64,000 bases of DNA, taken from assembly GCA_964634005.1 (NCBI GenBank), contig CAZWKQ010000004.1, forward strand, positions 135,464 through 199,463, written 5' to 3'. The notes beneath the pieces were generated by a model, which was not told the origin of the DNA, ran no database searches, and saw only the letters and a list, made by a program, of their open reading frames with translations. Both the position numbers and the translations under genes were made by a program. Shown in pieces: positions 33,846-43,625 of this stretch (position 1 is the stretch's first letter; every line of letters begins with the position of its first letter). This DNA is from CAZWKQ01 sp964634005 (GTDB taxonomy: Bacteria; Bacteroidota; Bacteroidia; Bacteroidales; JACABE01).

Positions 33846-36074
33846 TTACTGAACAATCACTTTTTCGGTCCAGGTTTTATTATCGTTTGTATTTGTGAAT
33901 TTTACAAAATACATACCCTTTCCAAAACCTGATAAATCAATTTCATTGACAGCTTTATTCAACTCCTGCTTGTGAATAAGTTTTCCGACCATTGAATATA
34001 TCTTAATTTCGATATTTCTGTAATTTTCGAGTTTAATGAAAAATTTACCGTTTGAAGGGTTAGGATAAATTCCTGTTTGATCGTTTGAAATATCGTTAAT
34101 TCCGGTAAACATACTTATATCAGCTTTAGCGCGTGATGTAATGTAGTATTTACTATACGACATAGTTACGATTCCGGTAACACTACCGCTTCCTGTTGGA
34201 ATAACTGAATTTATATAATCGGTAGTATAAAAATTAGTAAAGAAGAGTGAATCAGTAGAAGCATTTTGAGTCATTCTGTATTTTCTGTTAGTTAAAAACT
34301 TATTTGTACCATTAGCATCGGTAAATGAAATATTTTCGAGTTTTACCAATTTTGCTTGATGTTCTTTCATAAGATTAGTATCTGCAAAATTTGCCATAGT
34401 CAATACAATAGGATTAACAGCGTTATTGGTCGAAGTAGCCGGACCCGGATCTTCTACAGGAATAAATTCAAGATAACCGAAATAGTTATACAATTTACCT
34501 TTTAAACCGGTTATACCGTCACCGATATTGTAAACGGTTGTAATTTTAGCCGGATTTGGATCATCAATCAATATAGCTCCTGAAGCGTCCTGAATGAATT
34601 TTTGATTACGGTTAATTTGTTTGTAAGTTAAAACAACTTCTCCCGAAATTTGATACAAAGTAGAGTTATCGGCAGTTTTACTTCTAAGTTCACCAATGTT
34701 TATTACTTGTATTGTAGGTACAGAAGTAGTGAAACTAACGTTTGCACCGTAACTTACACCTTGGCTGTTGGTTGCATAAGCTCTTGCATAATAAAGAGTT
34801 GAAGCATTTAAACCTGTAAGATTTCCCGAGAAAGTACCGGTAGTTCCGCTAACTGCAACTTTGGAGTCGTTTACGGTAGGATTTGAAGTAGTACTCCAAC
34901 AAATACCTCTTTCAGTAATTGCGGCACCGCCGTCGTTAACAACTTCTCCTGCTACTGTAGCACTGTTTGCGGTGATGGCAGATACAGTTCCGGTAGTAAC
35001 TATTGGGGCAACAGCTCCCGATGCAGTTGTAAAAGTTTCGTTATTTCCGTAAGATGTTCCAATGCTGTTTATTGCGTATGCTCTGAAATTATATGTTTGA
35101 CCTAAGCTCAATCCAGTTAAGTTTGCATCAAAAGCTCCGGTTGTACCTGCTACTATTACTTTTGAATCGGAGGTTGTAGGATTTGCAGAAGTGCTGTAGC
35201 AAATACCTCTTTCAGTAATTGCATCTCCGCCGTCGGATAATACATTACCGCTGCATGTAGCAGAGTTCTGTGTAATATTTGTTGCAGTACCTGTTTGAAC
35301 AGTTGGAGCAGTAATTACTCCTGTATAACCTATTGCATCATTCCAATTTGTAGCTACACGTATTTCATCTATTGTTAGTGTTGGAGCATTTGTAGCAGTA
35401 CCTTGTCTCAATGCAACTGCCTGAGCAGTAACATCCAAATCAGTTTGAGAAACGTCAATGGCTTTTAATGTCGGGATTCCCTCATTACTAATAGGCGGAT
35501 TTATGAACAAAAAGGCAGAATCATTGGTATTGCCCGAAATAACAACATATTTTAAAACTATTAAATGAGTTGTATTGAAATCATAGTTTGCGGTGGTATA
35601 TTGAAGGTTTGTTACTGTAGAACCTTTCATAAAACCAAACTTAAACTTGTTAGGTGTAACAGTAGTGTCTTTTTTTACATAAACCCTTGCTACCAAAGGA
35701 CTGGTAGAACCGGGTTTCATTAAATGAAAGAAATAATCGCCGGCAGCTTGTGCATCCGATATATTTACCAGAGCTGCAACATAAATAGGACCTGATGTTA
35801 CAACAGTTGATAAAGGCTTATTAACATCTTGCCCTGTAACTGTTAAACTTGCTTTATTGCCTGCTGGTGCAGGATAACCGGTATAGCTCAATGAACCTGC
35901 GGTTGTCTTTATTGTGTAAGTTGTACCGCTGTGTGCTGTCCATCCCCAGGCAGTTAATGAATCTCCTGCAGGATAGTCGAATTGCTCGTTTAATAACAAT
36001 GTTTGGGCATTGATTTGTAACCCAAAAATTATCATTACAAATAATGATGTTAAGAAAATAAATAATTTTTTCAT
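33846..36074 (-). CDS. T9SS-secreted modular protein with Fn3-like repeats and DUF5689-like domain
   Basis: A 742-residue secreted protein. It has a signal peptide (IFGLQINAQ), an N-terminal LamG-like part, two Fn3-like repeats of the Bacteroidota type (DGGDAITERGICYS and DGGAAITERGICWS, about 258-450), a DUF5689-like OB domain (GELRSKTADNSTLYQISGEVV to about 650), and a C-terminal Por-secretion domain (IYPNPSNGKFFIKL ... EKVIVQ) that directs export by T9SS and attachment to the cell surface. The binding partner is unknown. A -7-like box TAATTTTG is at 36136-36143 (minus). Confidence 0.85.
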   Translation of the reverse strand: MKKLFIFLTSLFVMIIFGLQINAQTLLLNEQFDYPAGDSLTAWGWTAHSGTTYTIKTTAGSLSYTGYPAPAGNKASLTVTGQDVNKPLSTVVTSGPIYVAALVNISDAQAAGDYFFHLMKPGSTSPLVARVYVKKDTTVTPNKFKFGFMKGSTVTNLQYTTANYDFNTTHLIVLKYVVISGNTNDSAFLFINPPISNEGIPTLKAIDVSQTDLDVTAQAVALRQGTATNAPTLTIDEIRVATNWNDAIGYTGVITAPTVQTGTATNITQNSATCSGNVLSDGGDAITERGICYSTSANPTTSDSKVIVAGTTGAFDANLTGLSLGQTYNFRAYAINSIGTSYGNNETFTTASGAVAPIVTTGTVSAITANSATVAGEVVNDGGAAITERGICWSTTSNPTVNDSKVAVSGTTGTFSGNLTGLNASTLYYARAYATNSQGVSYGANVSFTTSVPTIQVINIGELRSKTADNSTLYQISGEVVLTYKQINRNQKFIQDASGAILIDDPNPAKITTVYNIGDGITGLKGKLYNYFGYLEFIPVEDPGPATSTNNAVNPIVLTMANFADTNLMKEHQAKLVKLENISFTDANGTNKFLTNRKYRMTQNASTDSLFFTNFYTTDYINSVIPTGSGSVTGIVTMSYSKYYITSRAKADISMFTGINDISNDQTGIYPNPSNGKFFIKLENYRNIEIKIYSMVGKLIHKQELNKAVNEIDLSGFGKGMYFVKFTNTNDNKTWTEKVIVQ

Positions 36075-36182
36075 GTTTGATAAATAATTAAATTATACTA
36101 TTGTTTTTTATTGAAATGTCTTTAAATAAACTTTACAAAATTAAATATAAAAATGAATAAAAAAATTTTTTAACCTAAATTT

Positions 36183-36223
36183 GATATAAAAAAAAGGATT
36201 ACTGAACTAAACAGTAATCCTTT
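36183..36223 (-). terminator. Terminator after dnaK
   Basis: A perfect 12-bp stem, AAAGGATTACTG (36193-36204) / CAGTAATCCTTT (36212-36223), followed on the minus strand by a run of T residues, 25 bases after the dnaK stop codon. Confidence 0.85.
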
Positions 36224-36247
36224 AAAAAAGTTTTCAAAACTTTTTGT

Positions 36248-38149
36248 TTATTTTACTTCTTCGAAATCAACATCAGTTACTTCTGCATCTTTAGTATCGT
36301 TTTGAGCAGCATTTTGTTTGTTGTCGGTATTAGGTTGTTGTGCATTCTGAGTTGCCTGATACATTTCCTGTGATGCTTCTTTCCAAGCAGCTTCGAGTTT
36401 TGCAGTAGCCGAATCGATAGCATGAATATTTCTCGATTTATGAGCTTCTTTCAGTTCGTTTAGAGCATTTTCCAACGGAGCTTTTTTATCGGCAGGAATT
36501 TTATCGCCGAATTCTTTAAGCTGTTTTTCGGTTTGGAATATTAGTGCATCGGCAGCATTTATTTTGTCGATTTCTTCTTTGGCTTTTCTGTCGGCTTCGG
36601 CATTAGCTTCTGCTTCGGCTTTCATTTTCTTGATTTCTTCTTCGCTTAATCCCGAAGAAGCTTCTATCCTTATTTGTTGCGATTTGCCGGTTGCTTTGTC
36701 TTTTGCCGAAACGTGCAAAATACCGTTGGCATCGATATCGAAAGTTACTTCAATTTGAGGGATTCCTCTTGGAGCAGGTGGAATACCGTCGAGATGGAAT
36801 CGACCTATACTCTTGTTATGAGCTGCCATCGGTCTTTCACCTTGTAAAATATGTATTTCTACTGATGTTTGATTATCGGCAGCAGTTGAAAATACTTCTG
36901 ATTTCTTGGTAGGAATGGTTGTATTGGCTTCTATAAGCTTGGTCATTACTCCTCCAAGAGTTTCGATACCCAATGAAAGTGGAGTAACATCGAGTAACAA
37001 AACGTCTTTTACTTCGCCGGTAAGCACACCACCTTGAATAGCAGCACCTACGGCAACAACTTCGTCAGGATTAACACCTTTTGAAGGCACTTTACCGAAG
37101 AAATCTTCTACAATTTTTTGAATTGCAGGAATACGTGTCGAACCTCCTACAAGTATAACTTCGTCAATATCTGAAGTCTTTAATCCGGCATCTCTTAGAG
37201 CCAATTTACAAGGTTCAATGGTAGCTTGAATTAAGCTGTCGTTCAGTTGTTCGAACTTTGCTCTGGTAAGTGTGCGAACAAGGTGCTTAGGAATACCGTC
37301 GACAGGCATTATGTAAGGCAAATTTATTTCTGTAGAAGTTGAACTTGAAAGCTCAATCTTGGCTTTTTCGGCTGCTTCTTTCAAACGTTGAAGCGCCATA
37401 GGATCTTTTCTTAAATCAACGCCTTCGTCTTTCAGGAATTCTTCGGCTAACCAATTGATTATATTCTGGTCGAAATCATCACCTCCAAGATGTGTGTTTC
37501 CGTTGGTTGATTTAACTTCGAAAACACCATCGCCAAGTTCGAGTATTGATATATCGAAAGTTCCGCCACCTAAGTCGAATACGGCAACTTTAATATCTTT
37601 GTTTTTCTTATCCAATCCGTAAGCTAATGCGGCAGCAGTTGGCTCGTTTATAATACGCTTTACGGTAAGCCCGGCAATTTCGCCTGCTTCTTTTGTAGCC
37701 TGACGCTGCGAATCGCTGAAATATGCGGGAACAGTAATAACAGCTTCGGTAACCTCCTGACCAAGATAATCTTCGGCGGTTTTTTTCATCTTTTGCAGTA
37801 TCATTGCCGAAATTTCCTGTGGCGAATACAATCTGTCGTCGATTCTTACTCGAGGAGTATTATTATCGCCCCTTTCAACTACGTATGGCACTCTTTCTCT
37901 TTCCTGAGTAACCCTGTCGAATGTTTCTCCCATAAATCGTTTTATCGAGAAAATAGTTTTTCTCGGATTCGTAATTGCTTGCCTTTTGGCAGGATCGCCT
38001 ACTTTTCTCTCACCATTTTCGGTAAAGGCAACTATTGAAGGAGTTGTACGCCTTCCTTCGCTGTTTGGTATTACTACAGGTTCATTCCCTTCCATTACTG
38101 CTACACACGAATTTGTAGTTCCCAAATCTATTCCTATTATCTTTCCCAT
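36248..38149 (-). CDS. dnaK: Chaperone DnaK (Hsp70)
   Basis: ATP-dependent Hsp70 that binds unfolded peptides with DnaJ and GrpE. Start at ATG 38149 gives 633 residues beginning MGKIIGIDLGTTNS; a longer in-frame reading from 38206 adds 19 unsupported residues. Signature motifs are present: GIDLGTTNS, VFDLGGGTFDISIL, LVGGSTRIPAIQ, and the substrate-binding LDVTPLSLGIETLGG. It ends in an acidic VTDVDFEEVK. No grpE or dnaJ is adjacent. No CIRCE-like element is seen upstream. Confidence 0.98.
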   Translation of the reverse strand: MGKIIGIDLGTTNSCVAVMEGNEPVVIPNSEGRRTTPSIVAFTENGERKVGDPAKRQAITNPRKTIFSIKRFMGETFDRVTQERERVPYVVERGDNNTPRVRIDDRLYSPQEISAMILQKMKKTAEDYLGQEVTEAVITVPAYFSDSQRQATKEAGEIAGLTVKRIINEPTAAALAYGLDKKNKDIKVAVFDLGGGTFDISILELGDGVFEVKSTNGNTHLGGDDFDQNIINWLAEEFLKDEGVDLRKDPMALQRLKEAAEKAKIELSSSTSTEINLPYIMPVDGIPKHLVRTLTRAKFEQLNDSLIQATIEPCKLALRDAGLKTSDIDEVILVGGSTRIPAIQKIVEDFFGKVPSKGVNPDEVVAVGAAIQGGVLTGEVKDVLLLDVTPLSLGIETLGGVMTKLIEANTTIPTKKSEVFSTAADNQTSVEIHILQGERPMAAHNKSIGRFHLDGIPPAPRGIPQIEVTFDIDANGILHVSAKDKATGKSQQIRIEASSGLSEEEIKKMKAEAEANAEADRKAKEEIDKINAADALIFQTEKQLKEFGDKIPADKKAPLENALNELKEAHKSRNIHAIDSATAKLEAAWKEASQEMYQATQNAQQPNTDNKQNAAQNDTKDAEVTDVDFEEVK

Positions 38150-38222
38150 TGTTTTGATTATTGTGTTGTTAATAATAATTTCATTTTTTTGACATTTTTC
38201 TCTCAATCAATTGATATGCCAA

Positions 38223-38312
38223 TTATCAAATTTGCCATCTTTATTGATAATTTGTCAGTTTTTAATATTTAGCAAATTAATTTGTATGACAAAGCTTGTC
38301 AAATTGTCATAC
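38223..38312. promoter_or_regulatory. Cluster of TTGTCA/TGACAA inverted repeats between dnaK and the helicase gene
   Basis: Two nested palindromic units lie in the divergent intergenic region. The first is TTATCAA (38223-38229) / TTGATAA (38244-38250), overlapping TTTGCCA and TTTGTCA. The second is GTATGACAA (38284-38292) / TTGTCATAC (38304-38312), perfect 9-bp arms, with an inner TGACAA-AGC-TTGTCA at 38287-38301. Such stacked half-sites look like operators for a dimeric regulator, but no regulator is identified. Confidence 0.5.
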
Positions 38313-38372
38313 TTTTTATTTAAACTCGATTTTATTTTTTTATTTAATTTTACAACTTTATTAATCAAACAA

Positions 38373-41300
38373 ATGAATTTTACAGTATATAAATCATCGG
38401 CCGGCTCCGGAAAAACATTCACTCTTGTTAAAGAATATCTGTCAGTGGTTTTAAAAAATCCTTATGAATTTAAAAATATTCTTGCAATAACCTTTACAAA
38501 CAAGGCAGCAGCGGAAATGAAAACCAGAGTACTGCTAAGCCTCGAACTCCTTTCGGACTTCGATTCTTTAAATGATAGTAAAAAAGCAAAAATTATCGAC
38601 TTATATTATGCTCTTTTGGCAAAAGGGCTTAAACATGACGAAATTATCCAAAACTCTAAAATTACTCTCTCAAATATAATTCATAACTACAATTACTTTT
38701 CAATAGGAACTATCGACAGTTTTACTCATAAAATAGTAAAAAGTTTTGCTTTTGATTTGAAGTTGCCGTTGAATTTTGATGTTGAACTCGAAAAATTAGT
38801 ACTTATTAAACAAGCCGTTGAAATTCTTATTTCAAAAATAGGTACCGATAATGAGTTGACTAACTTTATGTTAAAATTTGCCAATTCGTTTATTGAAGAT
38901 GAAAAAAAAGCCGATATAAAAAAACAACTTATAAAACTATCGGAGCTGCTATTCGAAGAAGATAGTCCTAAATATTTAAACGAACTTAAAAATTTAAACC
39001 TTAATGATTTTGAAAAGATAATTGATGAAGTTAAAACAAACAAGAAATTGATAGAAAACACAATTTCAAATTATGCCAATGATTGTATTGATTTGATAAA
39101 ATCAAAAAATATCGATTTAAACTCTTTCTATCAAAAAAATAACGGTTTGGGAAATTACCTGCTAAAACTCTCAATGAAAAATGTAATTCTTCCTAAATCA
39201 CATGTAATATCAACATTAAATAATGATTTATGGTACAGTAAAACCACACCACAACACGAGAAACAAGCTATAGATTCGATAAAAAACCTTCTTCGGGATA
39301 AAGTCCGCAATTTGATTGATTATCTGAATGAAAATAACAAAAAATATATTATTGCTAATGCCATTCTCGGAAATATATACTCATTGTCATTACTAAACGA
39401 AATCGAAAAAATAATAAACCAAATTTCGCATTATGACAATGTAATTCATATTTCCGAATTTTCGAAAAGTATCAACAACATAGTAAACAACGAACCTATT
39501 CCTTTTATTTACGAGCGTGTAGGCGAGAGATACAAAAATTTTCTTATCGACGAATTTCAGGATACCTCGTTGCTTCAGTGGCAAAATTTACTGCCGTTGA
39601 TAGAAAACTCACTTTCGGAAAACAATTTCAATATGATAGTAGGAGACGGCAAACAGGCTATATATCGTTTCAGAGGCGGCGAGGTAGAACAATTTGCAGA
39701 TTTACCCGAGATTTATAAAAAAGATGAATTCAATTTTGCTGAAGAACGCGAAAATAGCATTAAACAGAACTATAAAGAAGAAAACCTAAAAACAAATTTT
39801 CGCTCAAAAGCAAACATTGTAAAATTTAATAATTTGTTTTTCGATTTTGCCGCAAAAAATCTAAAAAATGATCTTATAAAAAAAGTTTATCATAATCATA
39901 GTCAGGAATTTAAGCAAACAAATACCGGCGGCGGAGTAATGATAAAATTTATTGATGCCGAAAATAAAAATATATACAAACAAAGCACTTATAAAGCTGT
40001 TTTACAGTGCATAGAAAATCAAATTTCGGACGGCTATCAATTGAAAGACATTACGGTGCTGTGCCGCGATAACGACAAAGCATATCACATAGCCAACTAT
40101 CTTAATGCCAACTCTATAGAAGTAATTTCGAGCGATTCGTTGCTATTAATTTCATCTGCCCAAGTAAGGCTTTTGGTTTCTCTGCTTAAATATATCAATA
40201 ATAAAAACGATAAAATAAATAATGCTAATATTATCCAACTTTTTCTTGAAATATTCAGGAAAGACAATACCGAACTGAATAATTTTCTGATTGAATATGA
40301 CAAAAACCCGGCTTTTCTTGATGAATTATTCGAAATTTTCAATTTAAAATTAGATTTTCAACTGATTTCGAGTTTATCGTTATACGAATTATGCGAAAAC
40401 ATTATTTATCAGATTTTTACTAATGCCGATACAAACCCTTACTTGATGTTTTTTCTTGATACAGTTTACAATTTCACTACAAAGTACAACACCTCAACTG
40501 CAGATTTTATAAACTTTTGGGAAGAAAAGAAAAGCGAATTTTCGTTAAAAGTTCCGTCGGGAATAAATGCCGTTACGGTAATGACAATACACAAATCAAA
40601 AGGTCTTGAGTTTCCTGTAGTAATTTATCCTTTTGCAGATTCTGTTTCCAAAAATACAAAAAAAAATCTGTGGATAAAAGTCGATAACATAATATCCGAA
40701 AAATTACCTTATTCATTAATACAACTAAACAAAAAAATCACCGAAACGGAATATGGTGGCTTTTACGAAGAAGAAAGCCAAAAATCTAAACTCGACTTGC
40801 TTAATATTATTTATGTGGCTTTTACCCGTGCAGCCGAACGACTTTACATTATTACTTCAAAAGTAAAAGAAAGTGCAAAAAACAGCGAAAGTACTTTTAC
40901 ATTACCGATATTGATTAAAAATTTCGTCGAAAATGAAAACCTTGTAAAAATTGACGAAAACATATATGTCTTCGGAGAATTTACCGTTAAAGCGGAAACA
41001 AAAAAAACCGATACTAATACTGAAATGCAGCTTGCCCATAGCATTCAAAAAGAGTTTAATAAAAGTTTAAATATAAGTAAAATTGCACCCGACATTTGGA
41101 GTGCATTCAACCCGGGTCATAGTCGTACTTTAGGGACAATAATTCACGAAATACTATCGAAAACCGATAAAGAGGAAGAAATCGACAAAATTTTGGATTA
41201 TTACATTAAAGATAATAAAATAAACAAAACCGAAAAAGAAAATTTTTCGGCAATAATATCAAAAATAAAAAGTAACAACGAATTTAGGAATATTATCGGA

Positions 41301-41546
41301 AATAAGGCATCGGACTATAAAGAGGCTGAAATAATAAGCCCTGACGGAAAAACTATAAGACCCGACAGAATAATATTAAGCAAAGATGCCACATATATTA
41401 TTGATTACAAAACAGGTGCAAAAAATCAATATCACAAATCTCAACTCGAAAGCTATAAAAAAATATTAACACAAATGGGATATTCTAATATTAAACTATG
41501 TTTGGTTTACCTTAAAAACGAACCTGAAATTGAAATCTGGCAATAA
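38373..41546 (+). CDS. AddA/RecB-like UvrD-family helicase-nuclease
   Basis: A 1057-residue double-strand-break repair enzyme candidate. Start at ATG 38373 (MNFTVYKSSAGSGKT); upstream in-frame codons from 38211 fall in the inverted repeats. SF1 helicase motifs: P-loop SAGSGKT (9-15), AITFTNKAAAEM, DEFQD, GDGKQAIYRFRGGE, SKGLEFPVVIYPF and VAFTRAAERLYI. C-terminal nuclease motifs: GTIIHEIL, RPDRIIL and IIDYKTG. Partners such as addB are not in the window. The six-repeat protein follows at 221 bases. Confidence 0.9.
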   Translation: MNFTVYKSSAGSGKTFTLVKEYLSVVLKNPYEFKNILAITFTNKAAAEMKTRVLLSLELLSDFDSLNDSKKAKIIDLYYALLAKGLKHDEIIQNSKITLSNIIHNYNYFSIGTIDSFTHKIVKSFAFDLKLPLNFDVELEKLVLIKQAVEILISKIGTDNELTNFMLKFANSFIEDEKKADIKKQLIKLSELLFEEDSPKYLNELKNLNLNDFEKIIDEVKTNKKLIENTISNYANDCIDLIKSKNIDLNSFYQKNNGLGNYLLKLSMKNVILPKSHVISTLNNDLWYSKTTPQHEKQAIDSIKNLLRDKVRNLIDYLNENNKKYIIANAILGNIYSLSLLNEIEKIINQISHYDNVIHISEFSKSINNIVNNEPIPFIYERVGERYKNFLIDEFQDTSLLQWQNLLPLIENSLSENNFNMIVGDGKQAIYRFRGGEVEQFADLPEIYKKDEFNFAEERENSIKQNYKEENLKTNFRSKANIVKFNNLFFDFAAKNLKNDLIKKVYHNHSQEFKQTNTGGGVMIKFIDAENKNIYKQSTYKAVLQCIENQISDGYQLKDITVLCRDNDKAYHIANYLNANSIEVISSDSLLLISSAQVRLLVSLLKYINNKNDKINNANIIQLFLEIFRKDNTELNNFLIEYDKNPAFLDELFEIFNLKLDFQLISSLSLYELCENIIYQIFTNADTNPYLMFFLDTVYNFTTKYNTSTADFINFWEEKKSEFSLKVPSGINAVTVMTIHKSKGLEFPVVIYPFADSVSKNTKKNLWIKVDNIISEKLPYSLIQLNKKITETEYGGFYEEESQKSKLDLLNIIYVAFTRAAERLYIITSKVKESAKNSESTFTLPILIKNFVENENLVKIDENIYVFGEFTVKAETKKTDTNTEMQLAHSIQKEFNKSLNISKIAPDIWSAFNPGHSRTLGTIIHEILSKTDKEEEIDKILDYYIKDNKINKTEKENFSAIISKIKSNNEFRNIIGNKASDYKEAEIISPDGKTIRPDRIILSKDATYIIDYKTGAKNQYHKSQLESYKKILTQMGYSNIKLCLVYLKNEPEIEIWQ

Positions 41547-41639
41547 TTATGCCGAAAATTATTCAGTTAAAAAATTATAAAATTAAGCTGCATTTTTTCT
41601 TAACAATTATTTAAAATATTATGATTATCTTTGCATAAA

Positions 41640-41712
41640 CCCAAAGTTTTTTTAATAGGGGTTGTCCCGACTAATTTCATTATTTCACTGTGTTTCTAAT
41701 GAAAAATTTGGG
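41640..41712. repeat. CCCAAA...TTTGGG-bounded element, diverged
   Basis: A 73-base segment with the same CCCAAA and TTTGGGATAAA ends as the 57-bp repeat but an unrelated interior. It lies in the leader of the six-repeat protein gene. A -7-like box TATCTTTG (41626-41633) immediately precedes it. Relation to the 57-bp repeats is not certain. Confidence 0.35.
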
Positions 41713-41767
41713 ATAAAAAGAACAATTTTTGTTAAAATACGTTTAAGAAAAAAAATTAAATATAAAA

Positions 41768-43318
41768 ATGAGCGAATATACTGTCGGTAGCAGAATACTA
41801 CATGCAAAATACGGCGAGGGTATGGTTAGTAATGTAAAAGACAATACATTAGAAGTATTGTTTTTGAACGGAGGTAAACTTTTATTTCAAATGACCGACC
41901 CTGATATTAAATCTGTAGTATTTCCCGAAAGCAAAACAACTGTTTCCAATCCTTCACCAATCAGCAAGCCTACGTTTGAAAGCAAGCCATTGAGTAAAGG
42001 CGACGGGGAATTCACGATAGGTGCCAGAGTTATGCACCATGAATACGGCGAAGGAATGGTTACAAAAGTTACCAAAAATGAAATTGAAGTTATTTTTTTA
42101 AACGACAGTAAATATAATTTTCTGAAAAACTCAGGCGAAATAACCATTTTGCCGTCGTTAATAACCAAGAATGTAAATACCACACAGGTTGTAAGCCCGA
42201 AAATTCCCGAAAAACCTCCTGTTACAACAACAGGCATAGCCGAAGGGAAACGTGTTTTCCATAAAAGTTTAGGCGAGGGAATGATTACTAAAGTTTCTGG
42301 AAACGAAACAGAAGTTATTTTTCTCGACGGGTCTAAGCATCTTTTTCCAAAAAACAGCCCCGAGCTGCTTCCTTTCGATATAAATGAAAGTACTTTTGAA
42401 ACTAAGCCTCTATGGAATGAAAAAGCCGACAGCAGCTTTGAATTACAAAATAAAACAGCAGATAACAAGCTTGGAAACCAAATATTTCACCCCAAATACG
42501 GTGAAGGAATGGTTACTAAAATTCACAAAAACGAATTTGAAGTAATTTTTGTTGACGGCACAAAAATGACACTTCCAAAAGGCGAATTTACTGCAAAAAA
42601 AACAACTATTTCCGCCGAAAACTCATCTAAAAGAAAAGAAACAATTACTGAAAAAGAAGTATTGCCGGATGATAATATTTCGTACAATAATCCTTTGATT
42701 GGAAAACAGATTTTTCATAATCAGCTTGGCGAAGCATTAATAGTAGGCGTAGGCAACAATGTATATGAAGTAATGTTTTTGGACGGGAAGAAACTGGTTT
42801 TGCCCAAAAATCAGTTTACCGAAACTATTATAAGCCAAAATATTCCGATATCTAAACAAAAAAATACCGAAACTCCCGTTTTTATCGAAGCCAAAACAGA
42901 AATTGCGAATACCGAAAGAATATTAGGCAATAAAAAAACAGACAAAAAAAATGCATTGGCAGAAAACACCAACGAAGCAGACGAAAAACCAAACTTCACC
43001 ATTGGCACTATTGTAATTCACCCTAAACATGGCGAAGGGATAATAAGTTTTGCCGACGAAACCGAAATTGAAGTGGTATTTAAAAACAATAAAAAAATAA
43101 CCTACTCAAAAACAAACAACGAACTAAAAATAAAACCAACAGAAACAAAAAAGAAAAAAGGCGATATAAAAACGCTTTACAAAAAGCTGTTTTTAGTCGA
43201 AGATACCATTACAAACGACAAAAATATCGATAACGAAACAAAAAACACACTTTTACAGGAAATTAAGGACATATTCGGCATTTTAGATGCAAAATTTCAG
43301 AACTGCGACGAAAAATAA
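41768..43318 (+). CDS. Six-repeat PcrA/UvrD-Tudor-like protein
   Basis: A 516-residue cytosolic protein without signal peptide or membrane segment. Six repeats of about 40 residues follow the pattern G-x3-hH-x2-YGEGhV-x8-EVhFhD-x-K (h hydrophobic), at residues 4-41, 82-120, 157-195, 234-272, 309-348 and 410-448. The YGEG core becomes LGEG, LGEA or HGEG in repeats 3, 5 and 6. The pattern resembles the Tudor-like tail of PcrA/UvrD (VGDRVRHKKFGEG), which is not a nuclease. Linkers are Ser/Lys/Thr-rich, and residues 460-516 form a Lys-rich helical tail. I know no named family with this layout. Confidence 0.85.
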   Translation: MSEYTVGSRILHAKYGEGMVSNVKDNTLEVLFLNGGKLLFQMTDPDIKSVVFPESKTTVSNPSPISKPTFESKPLSKGDGEFTIGARVMHHEYGEGMVTKVTKNEIEVIFLNDSKYNFLKNSGEITILPSLITKNVNTTQVVSPKIPEKPPVTTTGIAEGKRVFHKSLGEGMITKVSGNETEVIFLDGSKHLFPKNSPELLPFDINESTFETKPLWNEKADSSFELQNKTADNKLGNQIFHPKYGEGMVTKIHKNEFEVIFVDGTKMTLPKGEFTAKKTTISAENSSKRKETITEKEVLPDDNISYNNPLIGKQIFHNQLGEALIVGVGNNVYEVMFLDGKKLVLPKNQFTETIISQNIPISKQKNTETPVFIEAKTEIANTERILGNKKTDKKNALAENTNEADEKPNFTIGTIVIHPKHGEGIISFADETEIEVVFKNNKKITYSKTNNELKIKPTETKKKKGDIKTLYKKLFLVEDTITNDKNIDNETKNTLLQEIKDIFGILDAKFQNCDEK

Positions 43319-43625
43319 AAAACCAACTTTTTTAAAAATAGCACTATCGTCGAAAAGAAATAGTTTTTATTTTTAATTTTAACATTTTTATAACAATTTT
43401 TATTTAATGTATTGTGTAATCTTAAAGAAATTGTATTAATTTTACGTTATTATTTTGAATTGAATCAAATAAAATCTATTAACATATAAATTATTAATTA
43501 TGAATTACTTAAACAAATCTTCACCTTAAACTGTCTTTAACTGTTTAAAGATATGTTAACAATCAAAAGTTCAAAAAATAATATAAAATCATATAAATCA
43601 ATTTATTAATTAAATCTTTACATTT
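43319..43625 (+). other. AT-rich intergenic leader before the giant adhesin gene
   Basis: 307 bases without a supported gene. It is very AT-rich and contains TTAAAC ... GTTTAA inverted repeats with nested TTTAACTG direct repeats near 43527-43551. I find no full TTG-N19-TAnnTTTG promoter, so transcription may start elsewhere or at a weak site. Confidence 0.4.

Noticed and set aside
38211..38372. 54-residue N-terminal extension of the helicase-nuclease
   Set aside because: It falls in the inverted-repeat cluster, and the family starts directly at the SSAGSGKT motif, so the ATG at 38373 is better.
38150..38372. CIRCE heat-shock operator upstream of dnaK
   Set aside because: No TTAGCACTC-N9-GAGTGCTAA pattern; the inverted repeats there have a different core.
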